Assembly: GCF_000719285.1 (NCBI RefSeq)
Contig: NZ_JOFS01000005.1
Location: forward strand, 525,021 to 589,020
From: Streptomyces bicolor
GTDB taxonomy: Bacteria > Actinomycetota > Actinomycetes > Streptomycetales > Streptomycetaceae
DNA: 64,000 bases
Reading direction: 5' to 3'
Made by a program: the position numbers and the translations under genes. Shown one piece after another: positions 17,374 through 25,300 of this stretch; positions within the stretch are counted from its first letter, which is position 1, and each line of letters starts with the position of its first letter. The notes under the pieces are model-generated. The model worked only from the letters and a program-made list of their open reading frames with translations, was not told where the DNA came from and ran no database searches.

Positions 17374-18345
17374 TCAGCCGAGCGCGTCCCGCAGCGCGGG
17401 CAGCAGTGTGGTCCGTGCCCAGTCGATGTAGGGCGTCTGCTCCTCGCCCCCGACCTGTACCAGGGCGATCTCGGTGAACCCGGCCTCCGCGTACGGGCGG
17501 ACGGCCTCGACGAAGGTGTCCGGGTCGTTGCCGCACGGGATCGACTCGGCGACATCGTCAGGGGTGACGAACTGCGTCGCCGCGTCGAAGGAATCCGGGT
17601 GCGGCAGCTCCGAGTTGACCTTCCAGCCGCCGCCGAACCAGCGGAACATGGAGTGGGCGCGTTTGATCGCCGTGTCCCGGTCGGGGTCGTAGCAGACCGG
17701 CAGCTGCCCGACGCGCGGCTTGCCCGCGCCGCCGTGCCGGTCGAACGCCGCCAGCAGGTCCGCCTTGGGCTCCGTGGCGATCACGAGGTCGCCGAGCCTG
17801 CCCGCGAGCTCGCAGGACTGCTCCCCGGACACGGCGATCCCGATGGGCGTCGGCCGGTCCGGCAGGTCCCACAGGCGGGCCGACTCCACGTCGAAGTGCG
17901 TGCCGCGACGGTTCACATGGCCGCCCTCGAAGAGCGCCCGGATGATCTCCACCGCTTCCTCGAGCATCTCGTGCCGCACGTCCACGGACGGCCAACCGCC
18001 GCCGACGACATGCTCGTTGAGGTTCTCGCCCGAGCCGAGCCCCAGCCGGAACCGGCCCTCGGACAGCAACTGCATCGTGGCCGCCTTCTGCGCCACCACG
18101 GCCGGGTGGTAGCGGAACGACGGACACGTCACATAGGTCATCAGCGGAATCCGGGACGTGGCCTGGGCGGCAGCACCGAGCACACTCCACGCGTACGGCG
18201 AGTGACCCTGCGATGCCAGCCACGGAAAGTAGTGGTCGGAGGTCACGGAGAAGTCGAAGCCCGCCTCCTCGGCGCGGACCAGGTGGTCCACCAGCTCACG
18301 GGGGCCGGCCTGCTCGGTCATCATTGTGTATCCGATCTGCACCAT
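17374..18345 (-). CDS. LLM-class F420-dependent oxidoreductase
   Basis: TIM-barrel luciferase-like oxidoreductase (323 aa) of the F420-dependent glucose-6-phosphate dehydrogenase-like branch, transferring hydride to or from coenzyme F420. Seen: the opening strand IGYTMMTEQAGP, VTSDHYFPWLASQGHSP, RFRLGLGSGENLNEHVVG, and the C-terminal FTEIALVQVGGE. Typical members contain the same SDHYFPW and GSGE loops. The substrate is unknown; these enzymes are numerous in actinobacteria. The ATG at 18343-18345 begins on the first beta strand. Confidence 0.88.
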   Translation of the reverse strand: MVQIGYTMMTEQAGPRELVDHLVRAEEAGFDFSVTSDHYFPWLASQGHSPYAWSVLGAAAQATSRIPLMTYVTCPSFRYHPAVVAQKAATMQLLSEGRFRLGLGSGENLNEHVVGGGWPSVDVRHEMLEEAVEIIRALFEGGHVNRRGTHFDVESARLWDLPDRPTPIGIAVSGEQSCELAGRLGDLVIATEPKADLLAAFDRHGGAGKPRVGQLPVCYDPDRDTAIKRAHSMFRWFGGGWKVNSELPHPDSFDAATQFVTPDDVAESIPCGNDPDTFVEAVRPYAEAGFTEIALVQVGGEEQTPYIDWARTTLLPALRDALG

Positions 18346-18461
18346 GCGGGCCGAGTCCCCGGGACACCGGCGGTGAAAACGGGACGGATGGGGTGGGCTG
18401 CCGGAGTTCGCGGTGCGAAACTCTCTCGCTCGCCGAACGAGTGCCGGGAGAGGATGCCCAT

Positions 18462-19898
18462 ATGCCTGCTCGCCCTCTGCCCTCGAGCACCCCCGCCGCC
18501 CAGGGCGTCGACGCCTCCGGTGTTCACGCCTTCCTCGACGCCCTCGACTCCGCCCCCGACATCGAGCCGCACAGCCTGATGATCCTGCGGCACGGCCACC
18601 TCGTCGCCTCCGGCTGGTGGGCGCCGTACACGCCCGAACGCCCGCATCTGCTCTACTCGATCAGCAAGAGCTTCACCGCGACCGCCGCCGGGATCGCCGC
18701 CGCCGAGGGGCTGATACGGCTCGACGACCCGGTGATCTCGTACTTCCCCGAGCTCGACGCCGACATCACCGACCCGCGCAGCCGCGCGATGCTCGTGCGG
18801 CACGTGGCGTCCATGGCCAGCGGGCACGAGAGCGACACCCTCTTCGAGGCGCGCGACCTCGACAGCGAGGACCTGGTGCGCGGGTTCCTGCTGGTACCGC
18901 CGCCCCGTGACCCGGGCACCGTCTTCGCCTACAACCAGCCCGCCACCTTCACACTCTCCGCCATCGTGCGGCGCGCCGGCGGCCAGTCGCTGACCGAGTA
19001 TCTCCGGCCCCGCCTGCTGGACCCGCTCGGCATCGGCGACGTGGCGTGGCTGTCGGACCGCAGCGGCCGGGAGCTCGGCTTCAGCGGGCTGCACGCCACC
19101 ACCGACGCCATCGCCCGGCTCGGCCAGCTGTATCTGCGCGGAGGGGTGTGGGAGGGCGAGCGGCTGCTGCCCGAGTGGTGGGTGACCGAGGCCACGCGCC
19201 CGCAGATCCCGAACGCCGGTGTCCTGCCCGGGGAGGACTGGCAGCAGGGGTACGGCTTCCAGTTCTGGATGTCCCGGCACGGCTATCGCGGTGACGGCGC
19301 GTTCGGCCAGTTCTGCATCGTGCTGCCCGAGCAGGACGCCGTGATCGCGACGACGGCGGACACCTGGGACATGCAGACCGTGCTGAACCTGGTCTGGGAG
19401 CATCTGCTGCCCGCGTTCCGGCCCGCACCCGTGACCGGCGGCGAGACCGGGGACGAGGCCCTGGCCGAGCGGCTGGCGGGCCTCGCCCTGCCACCCGCGG
19501 CCGGCAAGCCCGCACCGCACGAGCAGGCCGAGGCCTGGTCCGCCGCCACGTTCACCCCGGACGGCGGGGTGTGCGGCCATGTGCCCGAGCTGACCGCCAT
19601 CGACCTCGCGCAGGACACGGACGGCTGGACGCTGACGCTCACCGAGGACGGCCACCCGCTGCGCGTGCGGCTCGGGGAGACCGGGTGGACCGTCGCCGAG
19701 GAGCCGGTACCCACCGCGGTGAGCGGCGGCTGGACCGGTCCGGACACCCTCGTCGTGGACCTGGCCTTCCTGGAGACGCCGCACCACCTGGACGTGACGT
19801 GCTCCCTCAAGGCCCGTACGTTCAGGGCGAGTTGGCGTACGGACCCGCTGCACGGCCTGCCCCTGCGGGCGATGCGGGCGCCCCGCGCGTCGGCCTGA
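18462..19898 (+). CDS. Serine hydrolase, class C beta-lactamase-like
   Basis: A 478-residue penicillin-binding-protein fold hydrolase (beta-lactamase/transpeptidase-like). The nucleophile motif is SISK within LLYSISKSFTATAAG; a YNQ (YxN-like) motif follows in FAYNQPATF; the third motif is not the classical KTG. The N-terminal catalytic part covers about 15-330, and the remainder is a beta-rich C-terminal domain of the type found in ClbP/EstB-like hydrolases. There is no signal peptide, so it should act in the cytoplasm, and probably as an esterase or peptidase rather than a resistance enzyme. GGGAGAGG precedes the ATG at 18462. Its stop abuts the next gene's stop with no gap. Confidence 0.85.
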   Translation: MPARPLPSSTPAAQGVDASGVHAFLDALDSAPDIEPHSLMILRHGHLVASGWWAPYTPERPHLLYSISKSFTATAAGIAAAEGLIRLDDPVISYFPELDADITDPRSRAMLVRHVASMASGHESDTLFEARDLDSEDLVRGFLLVPPPRDPGTVFAYNQPATFTLSAIVRRAGGQSLTEYLRPRLLDPLGIGDVAWLSDRSGRELGFSGLHATTDAIARLGQLYLRGGVWEGERLLPEWWVTEATRPQIPNAGVLPGEDWQQGYGFQFWMSRHGYRGDGAFGQFCIVLPEQDAVIATTADTWDMQTVLNLVWEHLLPAFRPAPVTGGETGDEALAERLAGLALPPAAGKPAPHEQAEAWSAATFTPDGGVCGHVPELTAIDLAQDTDGWTLTLTEDGHPLRVRLGETGWTVAEEPVPTAVSGGWTGPDTLVVDLAFLETPHHLDVTCSLKARTFRASWRTDPLHGLPLRAMRAPRASA

Positions 19899-21488
19899 TC
19901 AGTCCCCGGGCACCCGGAAGGTCCGCAGGAAGACGTCCAGGGCCTCCTGGTTCCCGGGGTCGTCCCAGTCGCCCGCCGGGGTCGTCCAGCGCAGTGAGTA
20001 GCCACGGTGCTCGGCGATGAGGAACCCCCGGCCGAAGGTGCGCACCCGGGTGCCGTCCTTCTCCGAAAGCCACTCCATGTCGGCGGCCTTGTATCCCTGG
20101 TACGTGGTCGCCTCGATCTCGCCGATCCGCTGGAAACCGCTCCACTCCTCCAGTCCCGGCTCGACGTCGTCGCGCCACACGGCGACGGGGTCCGGGCCCA
20201 GGCGCTCGCTGTAGGTGATCGCCAGCTTGCGCGGATCGCCGTCGGCGCTGAAGAAGACGCGGTACGCCAGGTCCGATGCGCGCTGGGTGCGCAGCGGCTT
20301 CCAGCCCTCGGGCAGGGCGACGGAGAAGCCGTCCGGTGATGTGTACGTCCGGTAGCCGTCGGGCAGGGCCGGGTCCGCGGGGGAAGCGGGGGGCGTTCCT
20401 GCCTCCGTCGCCTCCTGTGTGGGGGACGGGCTGCCCGTGGGGGTGGCGGGGGAGCCGGTCGGCGCCCCCGCGGAGGTCGACGGACTGGGCGCGGCACCGG
20501 CCGCCGACGAGCCCGAGTCGTCCGGCCGGCCGTTGGTCACCACGAGTACGGCGGCCGCGACGCTGACCACGGCCAGGGCCGTACCCGCGACCATGGCGCG
20601 TCGGCCCCAGGCCGGCCCGACGGCGCACCGACCGCGCACACGGGGGCGCGGCATCTCCTGAAGGGCCGCCTCGGGGTCCTCGTTGAGGACACGCACGAAC
20701 GCGTCGCGGACCACCGGTCTGCTCAGCCGCTCCCTGGAGTCCTTGCGCAGCAGCCCCTGCACGGCCTGGGTGAGCGGCCCGGCACGCACCGGGGCGCGCA
20801 GCGGCAGCCGGTCCACCCCCTTCAAGGTGGCCTCGGGCCGGTCCCGTTCGCGATACGGCGGACGCCCCTCGACCATCGTGTAGAGGAGCGCGCCGAGCGC
20901 CCACAGATCGGACGCCGGGCCGATGCGCTCGTCGCGGGCCTGCTCCGGCGAGGCGTACGACGGCGCCGCGACCCGGGGTGCGAGGGTCGCGCCGGCCAGC
21001 CCGAAGCCGGTGACGACGACGGAGCCGTCCTCGTGCACGAACACCTGGCCCGGGCTCAGCTCGCCGTGCGTGATGCCCGCCACGTGCGCGGCCTCCAGCA
21101 CGTCGAGCAGTTCCAGGCCGATGCGGGCGGCCCGGACGTAGTTGAACGTGCCCTGCTGGGTGAGGAGTTCACCCAGGGGCGTGCCCTCGATCCACTCGGT
21201 GACGATCCACAGGCTCCCTGACTCCTCGACGGCCGCAAGAACGGTGGCGACCCGGCCAGGACGCAGCAGGCCGATCCGCTCGGACGTCCGCAGGATCCGG
21301 GAGGTCGCCCGGCGCCGGTCGTCCGGGCCGGTGTCGTCGGGCAGCCCGACCTGGGTGAGGAGGCACGTGCGTTCGGTCTCGATGTCCTCGCCGTAGTAAC
21401 TGACGCGGTTCGTCTCGCGATGCACGACATCGACGAGCCGATACCTTCCGGCGACCAACTCGGCTGTGGAGACGCGCGCCTTGACCAT
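19899..21488 (-). CDS. Membrane-anchored protein kinase-like pseudokinase
   Basis: A 529-residue Ser/Thr kinase-fold protein with degenerate catalytic motifs. The VAIK lysine strand reads CLLTQV, the HRD motif is HGE at 141-143 (THGELSPGQ), and DFG is GFG at 161-163. APE is kept as SPE in YASPEQARDE, and the alpha-F Asp is present (ASDLWALG). One membrane segment (about 298-318, AGTALAVVSVAAAVLVV) is followed by a Ser/Thr/Pro-rich extracellular stalk and a ~150-residue exported sensor-like domain. The ATG at 21486-21488 has GAGGG at good spacing; an ATG six bases upstream is possible. It is likely a scaffold or sensor rather than a kinase. Confidence 0.85.
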   Translation of the reverse strand: MVKARVSTAELVAGRYRLVDVVHRETNRVSYYGEDIETERTCLLTQVGLPDDTGPDDRRRATSRILRTSERIGLLRPGRVATVLAAVEESGSLWIVTEWIEGTPLGELLTQQGTFNYVRAARIGLELLDVLEAAHVAGITHGELSPGQVFVHEDGSVVVTGFGLAGATLAPRVAAPSYASPEQARDERIGPASDLWALGALLYTMVEGRPPYRERDRPEATLKGVDRLPLRAPVRAGPLTQAVQGLLRKDSRERLSRPVVRDAFVRVLNEDPEAALQEMPRPRVRGRCAVGPAWGRRAMVAGTALAVVSVAAAVLVVTNGRPDDSGSSAAGAAPSPSTSAGAPTGSPATPTGSPSPTQEATEAGTPPASPADPALPDGYRTYTSPDGFSVALPEGWKPLRTQRASDLAYRVFFSADGDPRKLAITYSERLGPDPVAVWRDDVEPGLEEWSGFQRIGEIEATTYQGYKAADMEWLSEKDGTRVRTFGRGFLIAEHRGYSLRWTTPAGDWDDPGNQEALDVFLRTFRVPGD

Positions 21489-21629
21489 GGCCATCCCTCG
21501 CTGAACCCCTGGCTCTCATTTCTCACAGGAAGTACGAGAGACGTGGCGCGAAGCGTTCAACGAAATCCTCAACTAAAGGGATTCTCTTTTCATTTGTTTC
21601 TTACGCGCGAGTAAGCAACGGAAAAGCCC

Positions 21630-22060
21630 GGGGGAATTGAGCGTGCTGCAGCGGAGACCGAAATCCGCCGCCCGGCGCAGTACGTCCGAGGTCGTCGCGT
21701 TGCCACCGCACAGGACCAGCCCGAGCCGCGCGCCCTCCCCGACCCGCTCCAGCACGCGCCGGGCCGCGGGCAGCAGACAGCCGGCGGCCGGCTCGGCCCA
21801 CACCTTGGCGTGTCCGGCGAGGTCGAGCACACCGCGCACCGCCCGACGAGCGTGAACGCGCTGTCCATGTCGTCGGTCAGATGCACGGATGCTCCGGCGT
21901 CCCGGGCGATCTCGACGCCGCGCAGTTCCAGCTTCGCCACGACCGGGACGCCGAGCAGTTCCGTGAGGCCCGGGCTGGGTACGGTCGGTGTGCGTACGAC
22001 GTGTCCGGCGATGAGGTCGGCCGCGGCTTCGATGTCCGAGATCCCGATCAAGGCAGTGAC
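21630..22060 (-). pseudogene. Threonine/serine dehydratase remnant, internally deleted and frameshifted
   Basis: The 5' part encodes the family N-terminus (ISDIEAAADLIAGHVVRTP, PVVAKLELRG). It then jumps to a downstream block (DAGASVHLTDDMDSAFTLV) without the conserved SFKxRG segment that carries the PLP-binding Lys. Near 21840 the reading frame changes, and the C-terminal part (AGHAKVWAEPAAG and LGLVLCGGNATTSDVLRRA) appears in another frame. At least one internal deletion and one frameshift are needed, so no functional enzyme can be made. The intact gene would be a ~320-aa PLP enzyme. Exact ends are uncertain by some tens of bases. Confidence 0.72.
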
Positions 22061-22192
22061 CCTTCCGGTGCGGCCGGCGATGATCCGCACCGCTTGGCAC
22101 CTTGACGCGGGAGGTCGCGCCGGTCAACTCGGTTGCGCGGCGCGCGACACGGTGACGTGCCGATCACGGGCGCACGGCTGTGAACCGAGCCT

Positions 22193-23263
22193 TCACAGGT
22201 CGCGCCGCACGAGGAAGTCGATCAGCGACCTCAGCTCGCCGGCGGCCCCCGCCTCCAGCGGCACATCGGCGAGCGCCGCCTCCGCGGCGATCACATGACG
22301 CCGAGCCTCGGCCAGCGCGGCCGAGCGGCCACCCGACTCCTCGATCAGCGCGGCCGCATCGGCGGGGTCAGTGGCCGACTCCAGCAGGGCGGGGAGACGA
22401 CCGGCAGCGGGGGAGCCGAGCGCGGCCAGCACCGGGAACGTCTTCTTCCGCTCCCGCAGATCGCCGTGCACCGGCTTGCCGGTGACGGCGGGGTCGCCCC
22501 AGATGCCCAGCAGATCGTCGACCACCTGGAAGGCGACGCCCAGATGCCGTCCCGCACGGTCGAGGGCGGCGACGGAAGCCGGCGGCGCTCCGCCCAGCAG
22601 AGCACCCAGCGCCGCCGCGCAGCCCAGCAGGGAGCCCGTCTTGTGCTCGGCCATCGCCCGGTACTCGGCCGGCCGTACCCGCTCCGGCCCCGTCCACGGA
22701 CGCGTGGCGAACAGCAGGTCGTCCGCCTGCCCGCGCACCAGGTCCTGCAACGCCACGGACAGCAGCCGCACCGCCCGCGGACCCATCGGTGCCTCGGCGA
22801 GCGTCTCGACGGCCAGCGCGAACAGGGCGTCCCCCGCGAGGACGGCGGGTCCGGTGCCGTACGCCTTCCACACGGTGGGGCGGCGGCGCCGGGTCGTGTC
22901 GCCGTCCATGACGTCGTCGTGCAGCAGGGAGAAGGCGTGCACCAGCTCCACCGCGACCGCCCCGGGCACCCCGACATGCCCGGGAGCACCGGCTGCCTCG
23001 GCCCCGAGCACGGCCAGCGCCTGCCGTACGCCCTTCCCGCCGGAGGCGGCGGCCGACGCACCGCCCACCTCGCACCAGCCGAAGGAGTAGGCGGCCATCT
23101 CACCGACCCAGGGATGCATCCGTCCCACAGCGTCGCGCAACGCGGGCCGCACCAAGGCACGGCAGCGATCGAGGACTTGGTGGGCGTCGGCCGCAGCGTG
23201 CGCCGACGAGGTGATCTGGTGGGCGCCGAGCGGAGTCCGCACCGCCGAAGGGAACGCCGTCAC
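22193..23263 (-). CDS. Polyprenyl diphosphate synthase
   Basis: Trans-isoprenyl diphosphate synthase (356 aa) condensing IPP with allylic diphosphates. The first Asp-rich motif DDVMD is at 116-120 (LLHDDVMDGDTT), and the second motif appears as FQVVDDLLGIWGD. A Phe (111) lies five residues before the first Asp, a position that in several relatives limits chain length; the product is therefore not safe to call and could be GPP to GGPP. The start is GTG at 23261-23263, overlapping the TPR gene stop by four bases (GTGA), so translation is coupled. A link to the MIB operon 15 kb away is speculation. Confidence 0.9.
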   Translation of the reverse strand: MTAFPSAVRTPLGAHQITSSAHAAADAHQVLDRCRALVRPALRDAVGRMHPWVGEMAAYSFGWCEVGGASAAASGGKGVRQALAVLGAEAAGAPGHVGVPGAVAVELVHAFSLLHDDVMDGDTTRRRRPTVWKAYGTGPAVLAGDALFALAVETLAEAPMGPRAVRLLSVALQDLVRGQADDLLFATRPWTGPERVRPAEYRAMAEHKTGSLLGCAAALGALLGGAPPASVAALDRAGRHLGVAFQVVDDLLGIWGDPAVTGKPVHGDLRERKKTFPVLAALGSPAAGRLPALLESATDPADAAALIEESGGRSAALAEARRHVIAAEAALADVPLEAGAAGELRSLIDFLVRRDL

Positions 23264-24354
23264 CGTACGGTCACCGCCCCGGCACCCGCCCCGGCCATCG
23301 CCGCCACGTCCTCCTGGCTCGCGGCGCCCTCCCCGGCGCCGAACTCCTCCTGCGCCCGGGCAACCATCTCCCGCGCGTGCCGCAGCCCGATCCGCTCCAA
23401 CACCCCCGCCAGCTCGGCCAGTTCGGCGGCGGTCTCGGCACGGTCGCGCCCCAGCCGGGCCCGCGACTTGACCAGCCCGAGCCGGGACAGCGCCTCCCCG
23501 CGCGGCTCACTCATGGCACGGAACTCCGTGAGCGCCAGCTCGTACAAGCCGCGGGCCTCGGCGTAGCGCCCGGCGCGGTAGAAGACGTTGCCGCGCATCT
23601 TGTGGTTGTAGGCCAGCGCGCTGGAGAGCTTCATGGCACGGCAGGTGGCCTCGGCCTCGGACAGCAGGCCCAGCGCCCGCTCCGTGTCCCCGTCCCGGAC
23701 GGAGACTATGTCGGCGAGCCCGCGCAGCGCCCAGGCGTGACCCCGCCGGTCCTCGGCGCGCGCGGCGATCTCGGCGGCCTCCTCGAACAGGGCGTAGGCG
23801 GTGTCGTACGACCCGGTGTTGCGATGGATCTGGGCTATGCCCTCCAGTGCCCACACCGTGTGCCGCGCCTCGCCGCGCCGCCGGGCCTCGGCCAGCAGCT
23901 GCTCGTGCAGCCGGTGGACGGCCTCGTAGTCGCCCTGGATCCGCCCGGTCTCCGCCAGACCGGCCAGCGAGTAGCCCCGTACGACGATGTCGCCGCCGCG
24001 CTCGCCGAGGTCGGCCGCGAGCTGCAGCAGCCGCCGGGCCAGCCGGAACGCACCGCGCTGCCGGGCCAGGGTGCCGCCGCTCCACAGCGCCCAGGCCATC
24101 GCCCCCGTGTCGCCGGCCTCCCGGGCGGCACGGTAGCTGGCCTTCCACGCCCGGTCCGCGTCCCCGATCTGCCCCAGTCGGCGGTGCGCCTCGGCGACCG
24201 CGAGCCCCGAACGCGCCGCCTCGCCGTGCTGCCCGGCCCGCTCGGCCGCCGCCAACTGCTCGGTGCCGGCGGCCAGTACGTCGGTCAGCGAGGAGTTGAC
24301 GGACAGGGTGGTCAGGGCGCCCTGGTACTCCGGGGCGGATGCCTTGCCGTACAT
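23260..24354 (-). CDS. Tetratricopeptide-repeat protein
   Basis: A 364-residue cytoplasmic protein made almost entirely of TPR-like helical pairs, with recurring A-x-x-G-x-x-x-A-x-A patterns such as GAMAWALWSGGTLARQRGAF, HTVWALEGIAQIHRNTGSY and AYNHKMRGNVFYRAGRYAEA. These repeats bind other proteins; the partner is unknown. The ATG at 24352-24354 (MYGKASAPEY) has AGAGG five bases upstream; an ATG ten codons earlier lies inside the operator repeats. The stop overlaps the start of the polyprenyl synthase, so the two make an operon. Expression is probably controlled through the TATAC repeats upstream. Confidence 0.8.
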   Translation of the reverse strand: MYGKASAPEYQGALTTLSVNSSLTDVLAAGTEQLAAAERAGQHGEAARSGLAVAEAHRRLGQIGDADRAWKASYRAAREAGDTGAMAWALWSGGTLARQRGAFRLARRLLQLAADLGERGGDIVVRGYSLAGLAETGRIQGDYEAVHRLHEQLLAEARRRGEARHTVWALEGIAQIHRNTGSYDTAYALFEEAAEIAARAEDRRGHAWALRGLADIVSVRDGDTERALGLLSEAEATCRAMKLSSALAYNHKMRGNVFYRAGRYAEARGLYELALTEFRAMSEPRGEALSRLGLVKSRARLGRDRAETAAELAELAGVLERIGLRHAREMVARAQEEFGAGEGAASQEDVAAMAGAGAGAVTVR

Positions 24355-24370
24355 GTATGCCTCTCGATCC

Positions 24371-24416
24371 GGTATACACGCCATCTATACGCATTGTGTA
24401 TAGACGGACGGTATAG
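24371..24416 (-). promoter_or_regulatory. Cluster of TATAC/GTATA repeats upstream of the TPR operon
   Basis: CTATAC (24385-24390) and GTATAG (24398-24403) form an inverted repeat with a 7-nt spacer. Flanking GGTATAC starts at 24371 and GTATAG lies at 24411-24416. The block is strikingly AT-rich for this genome and lies just upstream of the TPR ATG. It looks like promoter -10 elements overlaid with an operator (GntR or TetR type possible). Confidence 0.55.
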
Positions 24417-24430
24417 TGCGTCGAAAACCA

Positions 24431-24453
24431 GCCCTGGCCCAGTGGGCCAGGGC
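24431..24453 (-). terminator. Intrinsic terminator after the AIM24 gene
   Basis: A perfect 10-bp stem GCCCTGGCCC (24431-24440) / GGGCCAGGGC (24444-24453) has a 3-nt loop. On the minus strand it is followed by TGGTTTT. It separates the AIM24 transcript from the TPR operon promoter. Confidence 0.75.
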
Positions 24454-24557
24454 GTCATCTGCGGACGATCACCTGATGTCGTTCGCCTGTTGTCGATCAA
24501 GACGCCGGTTCGGCGGACCGGGTTGCTCGTGAGGCGCAGATCACCTCACGGAGCCCG

Positions 24558-25235
24558 TCAGTGCTGCTGGGCCTTCGGCGGCGTCGCCTCGCTCGGCCGT
24601 ACGACGACGTAACCCTGGCCCTGCAGCATCAGCTGCACGGCCTCCCCGGAGCCGCCGCGCAGCATCGAGCCGAGGGACTGGGAGCGGTGCAGCGAGGTCT
24701 GCAGGCCGGCGGTCCAGCCGACCACCGCGTCCGTGTCGACGTACACCGGGTACTCGGGCGAGACCGGGATCACCAGGGGGTTGCCCTCGCAGACCAGCCC
24801 CAGCCTGCCCTGGCCCGTGAAGACGCTGTTGAACAGACCGCCACCGGCGATGCCCGATCCCTTCACCGTCGCTATCCGGTACGACAACGAGGAGTCGAAA
24901 CACAGGACGTTGCGGCCGTTGACCGTGAACTCGTCTCCGGGGTCGACGTCGACGACGAAGCAGTTCTGCGCCTCGTGCGCGAACCAGGCCTCGCCCTGTC
25001 CGCGCACCGCCATCAGCGGCAGCCCCTCGCCGGTCACGGCCCGCTTGAGCATGCCGCCCACGCCTTGGCCCTTGCGCTCGAACTGGAGGTTGCCGCGGTA
25101 GGCCACCATCGCGCCCTGGCGGGCGTGCATCTCGCCGTTCACCGCGTACTTGATGCACTTGGCGTTCTCGATCGTCATACCCGGCGCCGTGGCCGGCTGG
25201 ACCATGTGCTCGCTGGAAAAGAGGTCACCCTTCAT
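24558..25235 (-). CDS. AIM24 family protein
   Basis: A 225-residue beta-rich protein of the AIM24/tubby-C2-like fold, function unknown in bacteria. Typical features are NAKCIKYAVNGEMHARQGAM, a central VRGQGEAWFA and FTGQGRLGLVCEG, and Gly-rich turns (SGIAGGGLFNSVF). No signal or membrane segment is seen. The ATG at 25233-25235 (MKGDLFSSEHM) is the natural start. The gene lies downstream of the TerD-CAP gene on the same strand, 65 bp away, so the two could be cotranscribed. Its own end carries a strong terminator. Confidence 0.85.
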   Translation of the reverse strand: MKGDLFSSEHMVQPATAPGMTIENAKCIKYAVNGEMHARQGAMVAYRGNLQFERKGQGVGGMLKRAVTGEGLPLMAVRGQGEAWFAHEAQNCFVVDVDPGDEFTVNGRNVLCFDSSLSYRIATVKGSGIAGGGLFNSVFTGQGRLGLVCEGNPLVIPVSPEYPVYVDTDAVVGWTAGLQTSLHRSQSLGSMLRGGSGEAVQLMLQGQGYVVVRPSEATPPKAQQH

Positions 25236-25300
25236 AGGGGCATCGTGTCCCGGACGGTGCCGTTCCGGCCAGCTCGCATCGTGTGTCCGTCCCGAACCGG

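Noticed and set aside
22193..23263. Polyprenyl synthase as encapsulin cargo
   Set aside because: The N-terminus is short and the shell gene lies 15 kb away; no evidence for loading.
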